From contig NZ_MAYU01000012.1 in the NCBI RefSeq assembly GCF_001685025.1, positions 1 to 64,000 on the forward strand: DNA of 64,000 nucleotides, in the 5' to 3' direction. A model generated the notes under the pieces. The model did not search any database. It was not told the DNA's origin and was given only the letters and a program-made list of their open reading frames with translations. Position numbers and translations under genes: made by a program. Shown piece after piece: positions 42,211 through 50,555 of this stretch; within the stretch, counting starts at the first letter, position 1, and each line of letters begins with the position of its first letter. The DNA comes from Bacillus sp. FJAT-27225. Its GTDB lineage: Bacteria; Bacillota; Bacilli; Bacillales; Cytobacillaceae.

Positions 42211-43887
42211 CTAAAACCTTCCCGATTTTAAAATCGAATAGAGTATCCATAAAAACATTAAGAACGCCACAGCGAACCCTATTTCAAGTGCATGGATGCT
42301 GGTCAGGAACGTATCGGTCCCGAATGTGGCACCAACAATAAGCCCGAGGACAACAATACTGAAAGCAAGGAGTGTCAGGCTGAACGAAACCTGGTTTGAA
42401 ATCCGGTCAATTTTGTTGAAGATGGAATCTATCTGCTGAAGGCTGATTTTCAGCTTCAGGTCGCCATCGGCTGCCTGCTCAAGCACTTCGTCAACCCGGC
42501 CCGGGATTTTCGTGATTTTTTCGGCGATTTCCTCCCCATCAGCCAATAGCCTTTTCCCCATCTTAATTGGGTTGTATCGCTCGATCACCAGCTCTTCTGC
42601 ATAAGGCCTTGCCAACTGAAGAAGATTCAGCTTCGGATCAATCCCTGAAATAATGCCTTCTACTGTTATGAGTGTCTTGCCGAGCATTGTCAGCTGCGTT
42701 GGTACAATAATCCGGTGCTGCTGTGCCGTTGACAGCAAATCCTGGACCGTCATGCCAAGGTCAAGTTCTCCGAACGGAACCCGGCTGACAGTTTTGCTAA
42801 TGCGGTCAACATCACCATAAAATTCATCTTCATCTGCATCAGAGGGGACATCGGACAGGCGGTAAATCGATTTTACGATCATGTCGGTATCTTCCTGCAT
42901 AAGGCCAATCATCATTGAGGCAGTATCATACCTCATCTTTTTGGAAAGCCTGCCAACTTGCCCAAAATCAATGAACGCCAGCTGGCGAGTATCTGGTATA
43001 TAAAGCATATTGCCGGGATGGGGATCCCCATGGAAGAAGCCTTCTCTTAAAATTTGTGTCACGAAAGATTGGACAAGCAGATCGGCTACATTTCTCTTTT
43101 CTTCCTGATCACGGACGACCTGATTGATCTCGGTTATTTTAATTCCGTTTATTTTTTCCATCGTCAGGATTTGCGATGTTGTAAAGTCCCAATAAATTTC
43201 CGGGACCTTGATGCCATCCGTGTTTTCAAATTGGAGAGCAACCATTTCTGTGTTTCGTCCTTCGAGCATATAGTCCAGTTCTTTTCGGATTGATTCAGAG
43301 AGCTCCTCCGATATTTCAGTTACTTTATTTTGCTCAGCCCATTCATAATGCTGTTCCAAAAGTCTTGATAAATCGATTAGAATATCGAGATCGGTATAAA
43401 TTTTGGTTTTAATATCAGGTCGCTGGATTTTTATCATAACTTCTTCGCCAGTCCACAGCCTGGCTTCGTGCACCTGCCCGATGGAAGCAGCAGCTACATA
43501 ATCCTCATTGAAAAACTGGAATAACTCTTCAGGAGGCTTACCCAGTTCACGTTCAAGTTTCTCTTTGATTTTTCCAATCGGAACGGGTGGGACGTTATCT
43601 TGCAGGTTCTCGAGTTCTCGAATGAGATCGGCTGGCAGCAAGTCGCTTCGGATACTGAGCAGCTGGCCGAGCTTAATGAAGGTCGGACCCAGTTCTTCGA
43701 AGAGCCCCCTAATCCTGATTCCAAGCTCCTGTGTATTTTCCTTTTGAAAATCAGCCTTGATTCGCTCTTTGAATGAAAGAAGCTGGCTGAGACCAACTTC
43801 TTCAATTAAATAGCCGAAGCCGTATTTCCCGAGCAGGGATATGATTTCTCTGTATCTTCCCAGGCGCCTTAATTTGTCTGTTAACAT
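42211..43887 (-). CDS. UbiB/ABC1-family atypical kinase
   Basis: A 558-residue UbiB protein: KLGQ motif in FIKLGQLLSIR, Ala-rich nucleotide loop AAASIGQVHEA, catalytic HGDPHPGN, metal-binding FIDFGQ, and two C-terminal membrane helices (about 500-550). In other organisms UbiB acts in quinone/lipid biosynthesis or transport as an ATPase. It follows a phasin-like gene after 14 bp, a pairing often seen in Bacillus. The A-rich loop replaces the kinase P-loop, as in the whole family. Confidence 0.92.
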   Translation of the reverse strand: MLTDKLRRLGRYREIISLLGKYGFGYLIEEVGLSQLLSFKERIKADFQKENTQELGIRIRGLFEELGPTFIKLGQLLSIRSDLLPADLIRELENLQDNVPPVPIGKIKEKLERELGKPPEELFQFFNEDYVAAASIGQVHEARLWTGEEVMIKIQRPDIKTKIYTDLDILIDLSRLLEQHYEWAEQNKVTEISEELSESIRKELDYMLEGRNTEMVALQFENTDGIKVPEIYWDFTTSQILTMEKINGIKITEINQVVRDQEEKRNVADLLVQSFVTQILREGFFHGDPHPGNMLYIPDTRQLAFIDFGQVGRLSKKMRYDTASMMIGLMQEDTDMIVKSIYRLSDVPSDADEDEFYGDVDRISKTVSRVPFGELDLGMTVQDLLSTAQQHRIIVPTQLTMLGKTLITVEGIISGIDPKLNLLQLARPYAEELVIERYNPIKMGKRLLADGEEIAEKITKIPGRVDEVLEQAADGDLKLKISLQQIDSIFNKIDRISNQVSFSLTLLAFSIVVLGLIVGATFGTDTFLTSIHALEIGFAVAFLMFLWILYSILKSGRF

Positions 43888-43901
43888 TCAATCACCAACT
43901 A

Positions 43902-44351
43902 TCAATCCGTTACAATATCAGTTTTTGGAGGGATGCTTGTACCGTTTGAATCTGTCAAATTGCCTGAAAAGCCGGCTTCCTTATTCACATCCGTAATGAT
44001 GGCTGTATCGTTTGCCTCTGGCGCTTTTTCTGTTTCAGGATTGGTTTTGTTCCTCAGTGCAGCCAGTTCCTGCTGCAACAGAACGATTTGGGCCTGTAAT
44101 GTATCGACCTGGTCCTTTGTGACAAAACCCAGTTCCTTCAGCTGGTCAGTAATGGATGTCCTGATTTCACTGTTCCAGCTTTCACTTTTTTCGGCTCCTT
44201 TTTTGACTAAATCATTAAAGAGATTGTCTGCCTCGTTTTTGGACATCATTCCCTGGTTAACCATTTTCATAATGGTATCCTCGAGTTTTTCCTTTCCTGC
44301 AACTGCCGCACCTAAACCAAGCAGAATACCCCTGCTGAATAAATCGTTCAT
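43902..44351 (-). CDS. Phasin/PhaF-like helical protein
   Basis: A 149-residue protein. GILLGLGAAVAGKEKLEDTI at the start and the helical middle (NEADNLFNDLVKKGAEKSES, KDQVDTLQAQIVLLQQEL) match the polyhydroxyalkanoate granule-associated (PhaF/PhaI-like) family. The last 40 residues are a disordered polar tail. Without PHA synthase nearby, a granule role is uncertain; pairing with UbiB suggests work at membranes or lipid bodies. AGGAGG lies 9 nt before the ATG. Confidence 0.78.
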   Translation of the reverse strand: MNDLFSRGILLGLGAAVAGKEKLEDTIMKMVNQGMMSKNEADNLFNDLVKKGAEKSESWNSEIRTSITDQLKELGFVTKDQVDTLQAQIVLLQQELAALRNKTNPETEKAPEANDTAIITDVNKEAGFSGNLTDSNGTSIPPKTDIVTD

Positions 44352-44459
44352 TATATTTTCGACCTCCTGTTTTAGCTATCAATCTTTAATACCCATTAAT
44401 AAGGAATCCTACCCATTCTAATTGGAAAAATAATAACGTCTTTCCAATTGAATCCCAAA

Positions 44460-44498
44460 GAAAATTAAAGGGACTTTGCCAATGGCAAAATCCCCTTT
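44460..44498 (-). terminator. Terminator of the tyrosine phosphatase gene
   Basis: Minus-strand AAAGGGGATTTTGCC / GGCAAAGTCCCTTT stem followed by AATTTTC. Confidence 0.8.
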
Positions 44499-45282
44499 AC
44501 TCTACAAGCATCATTCGAATTTTTTTGATTTGTGAAAGTTTCAGCCCGCAGCCTTTGGTCAAATAAGCCTCTACTGTACCGTATTCCTTATGTATTTGCC
44601 CAATTGCAAAATCAAGATGCTTCCGGTCCACAGCCAGCATCGGCTGGAATTTTTCAGGAGGGATCCGGTAAAGGCTCAGCATTCGCAAGTACCTCTCCCG
44701 CTTCTTCATTTTTTCAGCTATTCTCTCATTTGAAAGCAGGTATTGGTTAATAACAGTTTCATAGGGAACGCCGGCCAATAATTGGAACAGGGCTGCAATA
44801 TATCCGGTCCGATCCTTTCCGCCAGTACAGTGGATTAATGCAGGAACATGGTCTTCTACATCGATAAGCTCAAATATTTGCCTGACTTGATCCTTCCTTT
44901 CCTCAACCAGGCACCGATAAAAGTCGTGGATTACATTTTCAAAATCGAGGCTATCTGTATTACTATTGAGAATTTTAAATAAATCAAGCGTACTTAAGTC
45001 CTGGCTGCCATGCTGAATCGGAACATGGAACTCCCTCATCCCCCAATGGGGTGGTATACGGTTGGGCCTTGACCTCCGCTCGTTTACTGTCCTTAAATCG
45101 CAAACCATCCGCAAGCCAATTTCCTCCAAGCTTGCAAGGTCTTTTTTACTTAAAGCAGACAAATCATCCGATCTATACAAAATCCCGGCTTTCATCCTTC
45201 GCCCGTTTTTAGTTGGCAGCCCGCCAATGTCCCTGAAGTTATGTATCTTCTCAAACTCCAATTCTCGCGCAACGGTTAGCAT
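44497..45282 (-). CDS. Tyrosine-protein phosphatase (Y_phosphatase3)
   Basis: A 261-residue dual-specificity-type phosphatase. The P-loop is HCTGGKDRTGY (Cys nucleophile, Arg), and the N-terminal EKIHNFRDIGGLPTKNGRRM plus VCDLRTVNERRSRPN motifs are typical of this family (Listeria LipA-like, yeast Siw14-like). Targets may be phosphotyrosine or phosphoinositide. AAGGAG 7 nt before the ATG at 45282 sets the start, seven codons inside the open frame. Confidence 0.88.
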   Translation of the reverse strand: MLTVARELEFEKIHNFRDIGGLPTKNGRRMKAGILYRSDDLSALSKKDLASLEEIGLRMVCDLRTVNERRSRPNRIPPHWGMREFHVPIQHGSQDLSTLDLFKILNSNTDSLDFENVIHDFYRCLVEERKDQVRQIFELIDVEDHVPALIHCTGGKDRTGYIAALFQLLAGVPYETVINQYLLSNERIAEKMKKRERYLRMLSLYRIPPEKFQPMLAVDRKHLDFAIGQIHKEYGTVEAYLTKGCGLKLSQIKKIRMMLVE

Positions 45283-45488
45283 TGTCCAACTCCTTCCGTA
45301 CAAAGCCTCTTTATAATTAGACGAACCAAGTACAGAAAAGTTTCATGAAATGTTGAAATAATTAGAAAATACTGGATTTCCCACTAATTCTACTTTGAGT
45401 AGTTTTTGTGGAATAAATGACTAGAACGTGCTCATCCAGGGTACAAGCTGGCTTTCTTTAAAAAGGAGAAGTTAGCGGCCCGGAAAAC

Positions 45489-45527
45489 ACAAAAGCTGTC
45501 CCACTTATTTAGGGGACAGCTTTCCTA
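45489..45527. terminator. Terminator of the formate transporter gene
   Basis: AAAGCTGTCCC / GGGGACAGCTTT stem between the convergent-looking spacer and the transporter stop; minus-strand T-run TTTTGTG. Confidence 0.8.
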
Positions 45528-45549
45528 GTTTTACTTATTGTAAAGAACA

Positions 45550-46383
45550 CTACGATCCTTTGCTTTTAAGGATAACAAAAGGAGCTATTTCTTTGTTTCT
45601 CTTCCCGGTGTTTTTTTTGTAGGCAAACCAATAGGCAAAAGCAATGAAAACGGTCCCTCCTGCGGCATTCCCCAAAAAGACGGGTACAAAATTGGCTAAG
45701 TATTCAATCCAGGTAAAATGACCTTCAAAAATAGCCGCAGGGATGACAAACATATTTGCTACGACATGCTGAAAGCCAATTGCGACAAACGTCATTGTCG
45801 GAAACCAGATCCCTGCTATTTTGCCCATCATATCTTTGGCTCCATAGGATAGCCACACGGCAGCAGCAACAAGCCAGTTGCAGCCAATGCCCGAAACGAA
45901 AGCCTGCATAAAGCTGGCTTCTAGTTTATGCTCGGCTATGCTGACTGTTTTTTCGAGGAATATTCCTTCAGAAGTCAGTCCGGCGACATGGCCAAACAAA
46001 TAAGCCACCGTTATCGCTCCAATGAAATTAAACAACGTAATGATCGCCCAGTTGTGGAGGACACTCCTTATCCGTACTTTTCTTGCAAAACCGGCCAGGG
46101 GCACAGCCATCATATTTCCGGTTAGAAGTTCCCCGCCGGCAAGCAACGTCAAAATCAGGCCAATTGGGAAGATGCTTGCCCCCAACAATGTTGACAGGCC
46201 AGCGATTTCTCCTGTCAGAGGTGCCGTGGCACGGATATAAAGAAGATATCCAAGCGCAATGAATGCCCCTGCCTGAAAGCCCAGGATTGCCGACTTTTTA
46301 AAAGGATACCTTGTTTTTTTTACACCGTTTTCTATTGTTATATCCAGTATTTCCTCGGGTTTATAATAAGCGGATGCCATCAT
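45550..46383 (-). CDS. Formate/nitrite transporter (FNT family)
   Basis: A 277-residue FNT channel with six membrane helices and FNT signatures: GAFIALGYLLYI, GGELLTGNMM and VANMFVIPAAIF-type helices with GIGCNWLV. Members carry formate, nitrite or hydrosulfide; FocA versus NirC cannot be told here. The ATG at 46383 follows AAGGG by 7 nt; the longer frame upstream is not a normal FNT N-terminus. Single gene. Confidence 0.9.
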   Translation of the reverse strand: MMASAYYKPEEILDITIENGVKKTRYPFKKSAILGFQAGAFIALGYLLYIRATAPLTGEIAGLSTLLGASIFPIGLILTLLAGGELLTGNMMAVPLAGFARKVRIRSVLHNWAIITLFNFIGAITVAYLFGHVAGLTSEGIFLEKTVSIAEHKLEASFMQAFVSGIGCNWLVAAAVWLSYGAKDMMGKIAGIWFPTMTFVAIGFQHVVANMFVIPAAIFEGHFTWIEYLANFVPVFLGNAAGGTVFIAFAYWFAYKKNTGKRNKEIAPFVILKSKGS

Positions 46384-46534
46384 ACATGATCCCTTCAAAA
46401 TGTGAATTCCTTCACATTTCATAATAGCATCCTTTTGACCTATTTGAAGGGAGACGGTGTGAACAATTTTTATCATTTTACTGTAGGTTCAGTTACCTAT
46501 ATGAAAAAAGGAATAGACATCCATATTCCTTTCT

Positions 46535-47221
46535 TTACTCCAATAATCCATATTTTCGTTTGAACCGGCTCAGGCTTTTGACCCAGCCATTTGCAAAAAG
46601 CAGCAGAAAAAAAACGTTTGAGGCTGCATGCATAAAGTCAAAAAGGGAACTTGCCGCAAAATAGGCAAGCAAGGAAGAAAGCGTCATTTCTCCTCCTGTT
46701 TGAACAAAACCAAGATAACCCCAAAGATTCATGATCCAGCCAAATAAGAAGCCCCAACTAAAACCAAATACGAGCTTGCCCGTTAAGGTACTCATGAAAC
46801 GTGACCCGCGAAGAAGCCCAGCTGTCAATCCGACAAGCCCCCATGCCGCCATCTGCCATGGAGTCCATGGTCCCTGCCCAAGGATCATATTGGAGGCAAG
46901 CGCCGCTACCGCCCCAATCAGAAACCCGCTTTCTGCGCCAAATACGAGTCCTGACATCATAATCACGAACGTAGTTGGCTGCACACCCGGAATGCCTGCA
47001 AAAGGAATCCTGCCTACAGCGGCAATCGAGGCAAGCACTGCCAACAGGACAAGTTCCCTTGGCTCAACCTTTCTTTTTTCAAAACGGAACAAGAGATAAG
47101 CGAATGATAGCCCCGCAATTGCGGTACTGGACAACAAGGTGTTTTCGGGATGGTAGGATGAATAGACTAGCAAAAAGATTATGAAGAAAATAATTATAAT
47201 AGGCACAAGTTTGCCCTTCAT
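46535..47221 (-). CDS. ECF transporter S component, probably cobalamin
   Basis: A 228-residue membrane protein of six or so helices with ECF S-component features: RELVLLAVLASIAAVGRIPF, GVQPTTFVIMMSGLVFGAESG and GPWTPWQMAAWGLVG. It resembles CbrT-like S components. It is the last gene of an operon under a cobalamin riboswitch that also encodes T and A subunits, so its ligand is probably cobalamin or a corrinoid precursor. The ATG at 47221 has AAGGGTGG upstream. Confidence 0.85.
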   Translation of the reverse strand: MKGKLVPIIIIFFIIFLLVYSSYHPENTLLSSTAIAGLSFAYLLFRFEKRKVEPRELVLLAVLASIAAVGRIPFAGIPGVQPTTFVIMMSGLVFGAESGFLIGAVAALASNMILGQGPWTPWQMAAWGLVGLTAGLLRGSRFMSTLTGKLVFGFSWGFLFGWIMNLWGYLGFVQTGGEMTLSSLLAYFAASSLFDFMHAASNVFFLLLFANGWVKSLSRFKRKYGLLE

Positions 47222-47244
47222 CGTACCACCCTTTTTCCTAAACA

Positions 47245-48852
47245 TTAAGTGTAATTCCGAAACATCCGCTGAATCATCGTTGTATAAAAAAAGTTTCCAC
47301 TAAAGAAGTCCTCAGGGCCAGCTTCGGATGTAATCTCTCCCTGGAACAGCATACCGCAGCGGGTTGCATGCTGGGCGGCAAACTCAATATCATGGGTCGA
47401 AATCAGAATTGCAGCTCCGTTGTCTTTCTGTTCTTGCAAAACCATTGCCAGGCTTGCCTTTGATAGCGGATCAAGCCCTTTGGTTGGTTCATCAAGTAAA
47501 AGCACGTCCGGCTTTCTGAGCAGCAGGCAAACAAATGCGGCTTTTTGCAGCTCGCCGCCGCTCAAATCATATGGATGGGCCTCGAGCAGATGGCTGAGGC
47601 CAAATTTTTCAATTAAAATGTCTGCGTCCTCCGAAGGGGTCCCCCATTGCCTGCAGACTGCTGAGATTTCTTCACCGAGTGAATCATGAAGAAAAAACAA
47701 TTTTGGGTTTTGGGGCAGGTAGCCGATTCTCTGCGCCATATCCATTTCTTTTATCTTTTTTAAAGGAATTCCATCGAGTTCAAGCTTCCCGGAGACAGGC
47801 TTAATGACCCCGCAAAGAAGCTTTAGCAAGGTTGATTTGCCGGATCCATTGCCGCCCAGCAAGCTATAGAATTCACCTTTTTTCAGTTCGAAATTAAGCC
47901 CATCAAGGACTGAACTGCTGTCCTTTCCGTAACGAAAGCCTACGTTTTTCGCCTTTAAAAGGGTTGGATTATGATTCTGCCCACTGGCTTTCGTTTGCTT
48001 TCTTCCTTCACTATTTCTTGGCTCAAGTACATGAAGAAACGTTCTGCCTTCCTTAACCGAAAGCGGCAGCGGGAAATCGCCCGCTGACCCGCCCTCTTGA
48101 TAAGCACGCCCGGTACTTCCCGCTACGTTCAGGAACAAAGCCGGGATACTGGGAACAAAGGCCCTTTCTCCTTCCTCCCAAAGCCTTTCCATTACGTGCC
48201 TCGGATTGCTGTCATAAGTGACTTTGCCTTTATCCATCATGACCATCCTGTCGGCGAGCATGATACAATCGTCAAGACGGTGTTCAGCCAGGATGATTGT
48301 CATTCCAAATTCCTCATTAAGCCGCTTGAGCATATCAAGCAGCTCACGGGCACTGACAGGGTCCAGCTGGGAAGTTGGCTCATCGAGCAGAAGAATATCC
48401 GGCTGCATGAGCAGCACTGATGCAAGGTTCATTTGCTGCTTTTTCCCGCCTGACAGCTCGTGCATCTTTTTATACAAAATCGGCTCAGCCCCAAAGAAGC
48501 TGACGATTTCCGCAACCCGATTTCTCATCTCGCTTGCAGGCAGTCCCTGGTTTTCAAGCCCGAATACCATTTCGTGCAGGGGATCATCTGCAACGACCTG
48601 GTTCTCGGGATCTTGAAATACAAAGCCGATGCTGCTCGAATCGGCTCCTCTTATTAAAATTTGACCGGAAAAGCTTCCATGCGGCCTGATTTCTTCTTTT
48701 AATAAACGGAGCAATGTACTTTTCCCAGAGCCGGAAGGCCCGAATAAAACGACAAACTCTCCCTTCTCCATATTCAAGGAGACTGAAGAAAGAGCAGGTT
48801 CCGGGGCATCGGGATAGGTGAAGCTAATCTGTTTTAGTTCGATGTACGCCAT
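47245..48852 (-). CDS. ECF transporter fused ATPase (EcfA-EcfA')
   Basis: A 535-residue double ABC ATPase. First domain: Walker A GPSGSGKST, signature LSGGKKQQMNLA, Walker B ILLLDEPTSQLDP. Second domain: Walker A GGNGSGKST, signature LSGGELQKAAFV, Walker B VLLLDEPTKGLDP. Both nucleotide sites appear complete. A linker of ~60 residues joins them. One polypeptide replaces the usual EcfA/EcfA' pair. It overlaps the ecfT end by 19 nt and energises cobalamin uptake together with T and S. Confidence 0.93.
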   Translation of the reverse strand: MAYIELKQISFTYPDAPEPALSSVSLNMEKGEFVVLFGPSGSGKSTLLRLLKEEIRPHGSFSGQILIRGADSSSIGFVFQDPENQVVADDPLHEMVFGLENQGLPASEMRNRVAEIVSFFGAEPILYKKMHELSGGKKQQMNLASVLLMQPDILLLDEPTSQLDPVSARELLDMLKRLNEEFGMTIILAEHRLDDCIMLADRMVMMDKGKVTYDSNPRHVMERLWEEGERAFVPSIPALFLNVAGSTGRAYQEGGSAGDFPLPLSVKEGRTFLHVLEPRNSEGRKQTKASGQNHNPTLLKAKNVGFRYGKDSSSVLDGLNFELKKGEFYSLLGGNGSGKSTLLKLLCGVIKPVSGKLELDGIPLKKIKEMDMAQRIGYLPQNPKLFFLHDSLGEEISAVCRQWGTPSEDADILIEKFGLSHLLEAHPYDLSGGELQKAAFVCLLLRKPDVLLLDEPTKGLDPLSKASLAMVLQEQKDNGAAILISTHDIEFAAQHATRCGMLFQGEITSEAGPEDFFSGNFFYTTMIQRMFRNYT

Positions 48853-49700
48853 CCGAATGCCCCTTTCAATTCAATAATGATTGGATATCCGATAAACAGG
48901 AGAAATCCAATAAACGCTATTCCATCCTGAATGGATAGACTGAACGGTTCCATAACTGGATAAATGGCCAAAAGCCCCCATCCTTTTATCCTTCCGAAAA
49001 TGGCGGTTATAAAAAATACCGCTAACAGTGCCAATGATACCATATCAATCACCTTAAAGCGGAAGTGATGGTAGGCCGACCTTTTCCTTGTCCCATAGGC
49101 ACGCGCCTTCATGGAGTCCGCTGTCTGGATTGCTTCCTCAAGTGAAAAAACAAGCAATGCTTGAATATAGCTCATCCCGTTTTTCGCTCTGTCCCTTAAA
49201 GTTCCGGTCTTTAGCGAAATCCCTTTGCTAGCCTGGACCGCCGATATCTCTTCAAGCCGTCGGCGCATAAGCGGAATGAATCTCAAAGTGAGCATAAGCA
49301 AGATCGCAAACTGAGGTGTCACCCTCGCAAACAGGAACAACAGCTTGTTTGGCGTCATAATTTCGTTGTAGGAGACAAAAAGAGCAATAATCCCGATAAT
49401 GGACAATGCCGACATGAAACCAAGTGTGACGGCCTCCTGTGTAATCCTGTGGTCACCGATATGAAAAAGAACATGGCGGCCGCGTTCATTAAATAGTGGA
49501 TTAATCACAAGGATGAGCACTCCTGATGTTATCAGAAAAAAAAGCCAGCGCCGAAGCCCCTTGCCGCGGTCCTGCACATAATTCAGAACCAGAACGGCAG
49601 CAAATCCGGCCAAAAGGAAGGCCGGATGCTGGAAAAGGATTAGCATGGTGAGGGCACCTGCATAGTAGACAAATGCGGTGAAAGGATGGAGCCTGTTCAT
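48834..49700 (-). CDS. ECF transporter T component
   Basis: A 288-residue EcfT protein with five or six membrane helices and both coupling motifs: MRRRLEEISAVQASKG and ADSMKARAYGTRKR, with the Ala-Arg-x coupling core. It links the S component to the ATPase. The ATG at 49700 overlaps the lipoprotein stop by 4 bp (ATGA), so translation is coupled. Confidence 0.92.
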   Translation of the reverse strand: MNRLHPFTAFVYYAGALTMLILFQHPAFLLAGFAAVLVLNYVQDRGKGLRRWLFFLITSGVLILVINPLFNERGRHVLFHIGDHRITQEAVTLGFMSALSIIGIIALFVSYNEIMTPNKLLFLFARVTPQFAILLMLTLRFIPLMRRRLEEISAVQASKGISLKTGTLRDRAKNGMSYIQALLVFSLEEAIQTADSMKARAYGTRKRSAYHHFRFKVIDMVSLALLAVFFITAIFGRIKGWGLLAIYPVMEPFSLSIQDGIAFIGFLLFIGYPIIIELKGAFGWRTSN

Positions 49701-50539
49701 TCTTTCTTCAGGAAGTCTTCCGTATAAATCCACTCAATCCTGTCACCTTCAGATACCTTCGTCGACCCGGCTCCCTTTTCAAGGGTGACTCCGTTCTTCT
49801 TGCAAATCCAGCCACTCCTTGGGCCATAATCAAACTCATAATAATTGTCGATTCCTGCTACATATGCTGTTGCACCGCTTCCACTGTAATCAACAAATAT
49901 TGATTTCCCGGCAGCCCGGAGAAGCACATCGATTACAGTGTCGCCTTCTTTAAGCTCAACCTTTTTTGCTCCCATAATCATGCCAACTTCATCAGGCCCT
50001 TTAATAGAAACCGTCGCGGTTGCAACAGGAACGGGCTTTGGTGCAGGTTTTGGCGCCGGCTTTGCAGCCGGTTTTGATGTCGGCTGAGCGCTCGCTTTAG
50101 AGCTGGCAGCGCCAGTTTCATTAGACGGAGCCGTTGCCTTTGTTGAAGATGCCCCCTCTGTTGATGATGCTTTCGATTCAGATTTTTGGCCGGAATTGCC
50201 TTGATCTTTTGAGCCTGCTGAAGAAGTTTCTGTACTGCCCGAAGGCTGACTTGCTTTTTCTGAAGGGACTGTCTCCTTAGCCGAGCCAGCCTCCTCTTCT
50301 CCAGCCTCTTCATTTGCTGCAGAACTAGTTGAATCGTTGTTTGTCTCTTCTGGATTACTTACAGGTTTCTCTTCCTGCGTATTATTTTGATTGCTTGCCG
50401 CATCTTCCGTTAACGCTATTTTATCCTTTGGCTCGCCTGTCTGCTGCTGTGGTTCAGCGGCTGTGCCGCATCCGGAAAGAACAAGGGCTGCAAGCAATGA
50501 AAAAACGCACAAATATCTTTTGATTATTCCTTTTCCCAT
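49697..50539 (-). CDS. DUF4430 (transcobalamin-like) lipoprotein
   Basis: A 280-residue lipoprotein. Lipobox LSGC with Cys24, then a ~140-residue disordered linker rich in Ser/Glu/Thr and Pro-Lys-Pro-Ala repeats (PAPKPAPKPVP), then a C-terminal DUF4430 domain (about 175-278; EGDTVIDVLLRAA, DNYYEFDYGPRSGWICKKNG). DUF4430 is homologous to the C-terminal beta domain of transcobalamin/intrinsic factor. The linker would let the domain reach through the wall. In this operon it likely relays cobalamin to the ECF transporter. Confidence 0.87.
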   Translation of the reverse strand: MGKGIIKRYLCVFSLLAALVLSGCGTAAEPQQQTGEPKDKIALTEDAASNQNNTQEEKPVSNPEETNNDSTSSAANEEAGEEEAGSAKETVPSEKASQPSGSTETSSAGSKDQGNSGQKSESKASSTEGASSTKATAPSNETGAASSKASAQPTSKPAAKPAPKPAPKPVPVATATVSIKGPDEVGMIMGAKKVELKEGDTVIDVLLRAAGKSIFVDYSGSGATAYVAGIDNYYEFDYGPRSGWICKKNGVTLEKGAGSTKVSEGDRIEWIYTEDFLKKE

Positions 50540-50555
50540 CGCCTGATCTCCTTTC

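Noticed and set aside
49978-50313. Arg/Gln-rich 111-codon frame inside the DUF4430 lipoprotein
   Set aside because: It is a +1 frame shadow of a low-complexity linker; the lipoprotein frame has lipobox, RBS and a conserved C-terminal domain.
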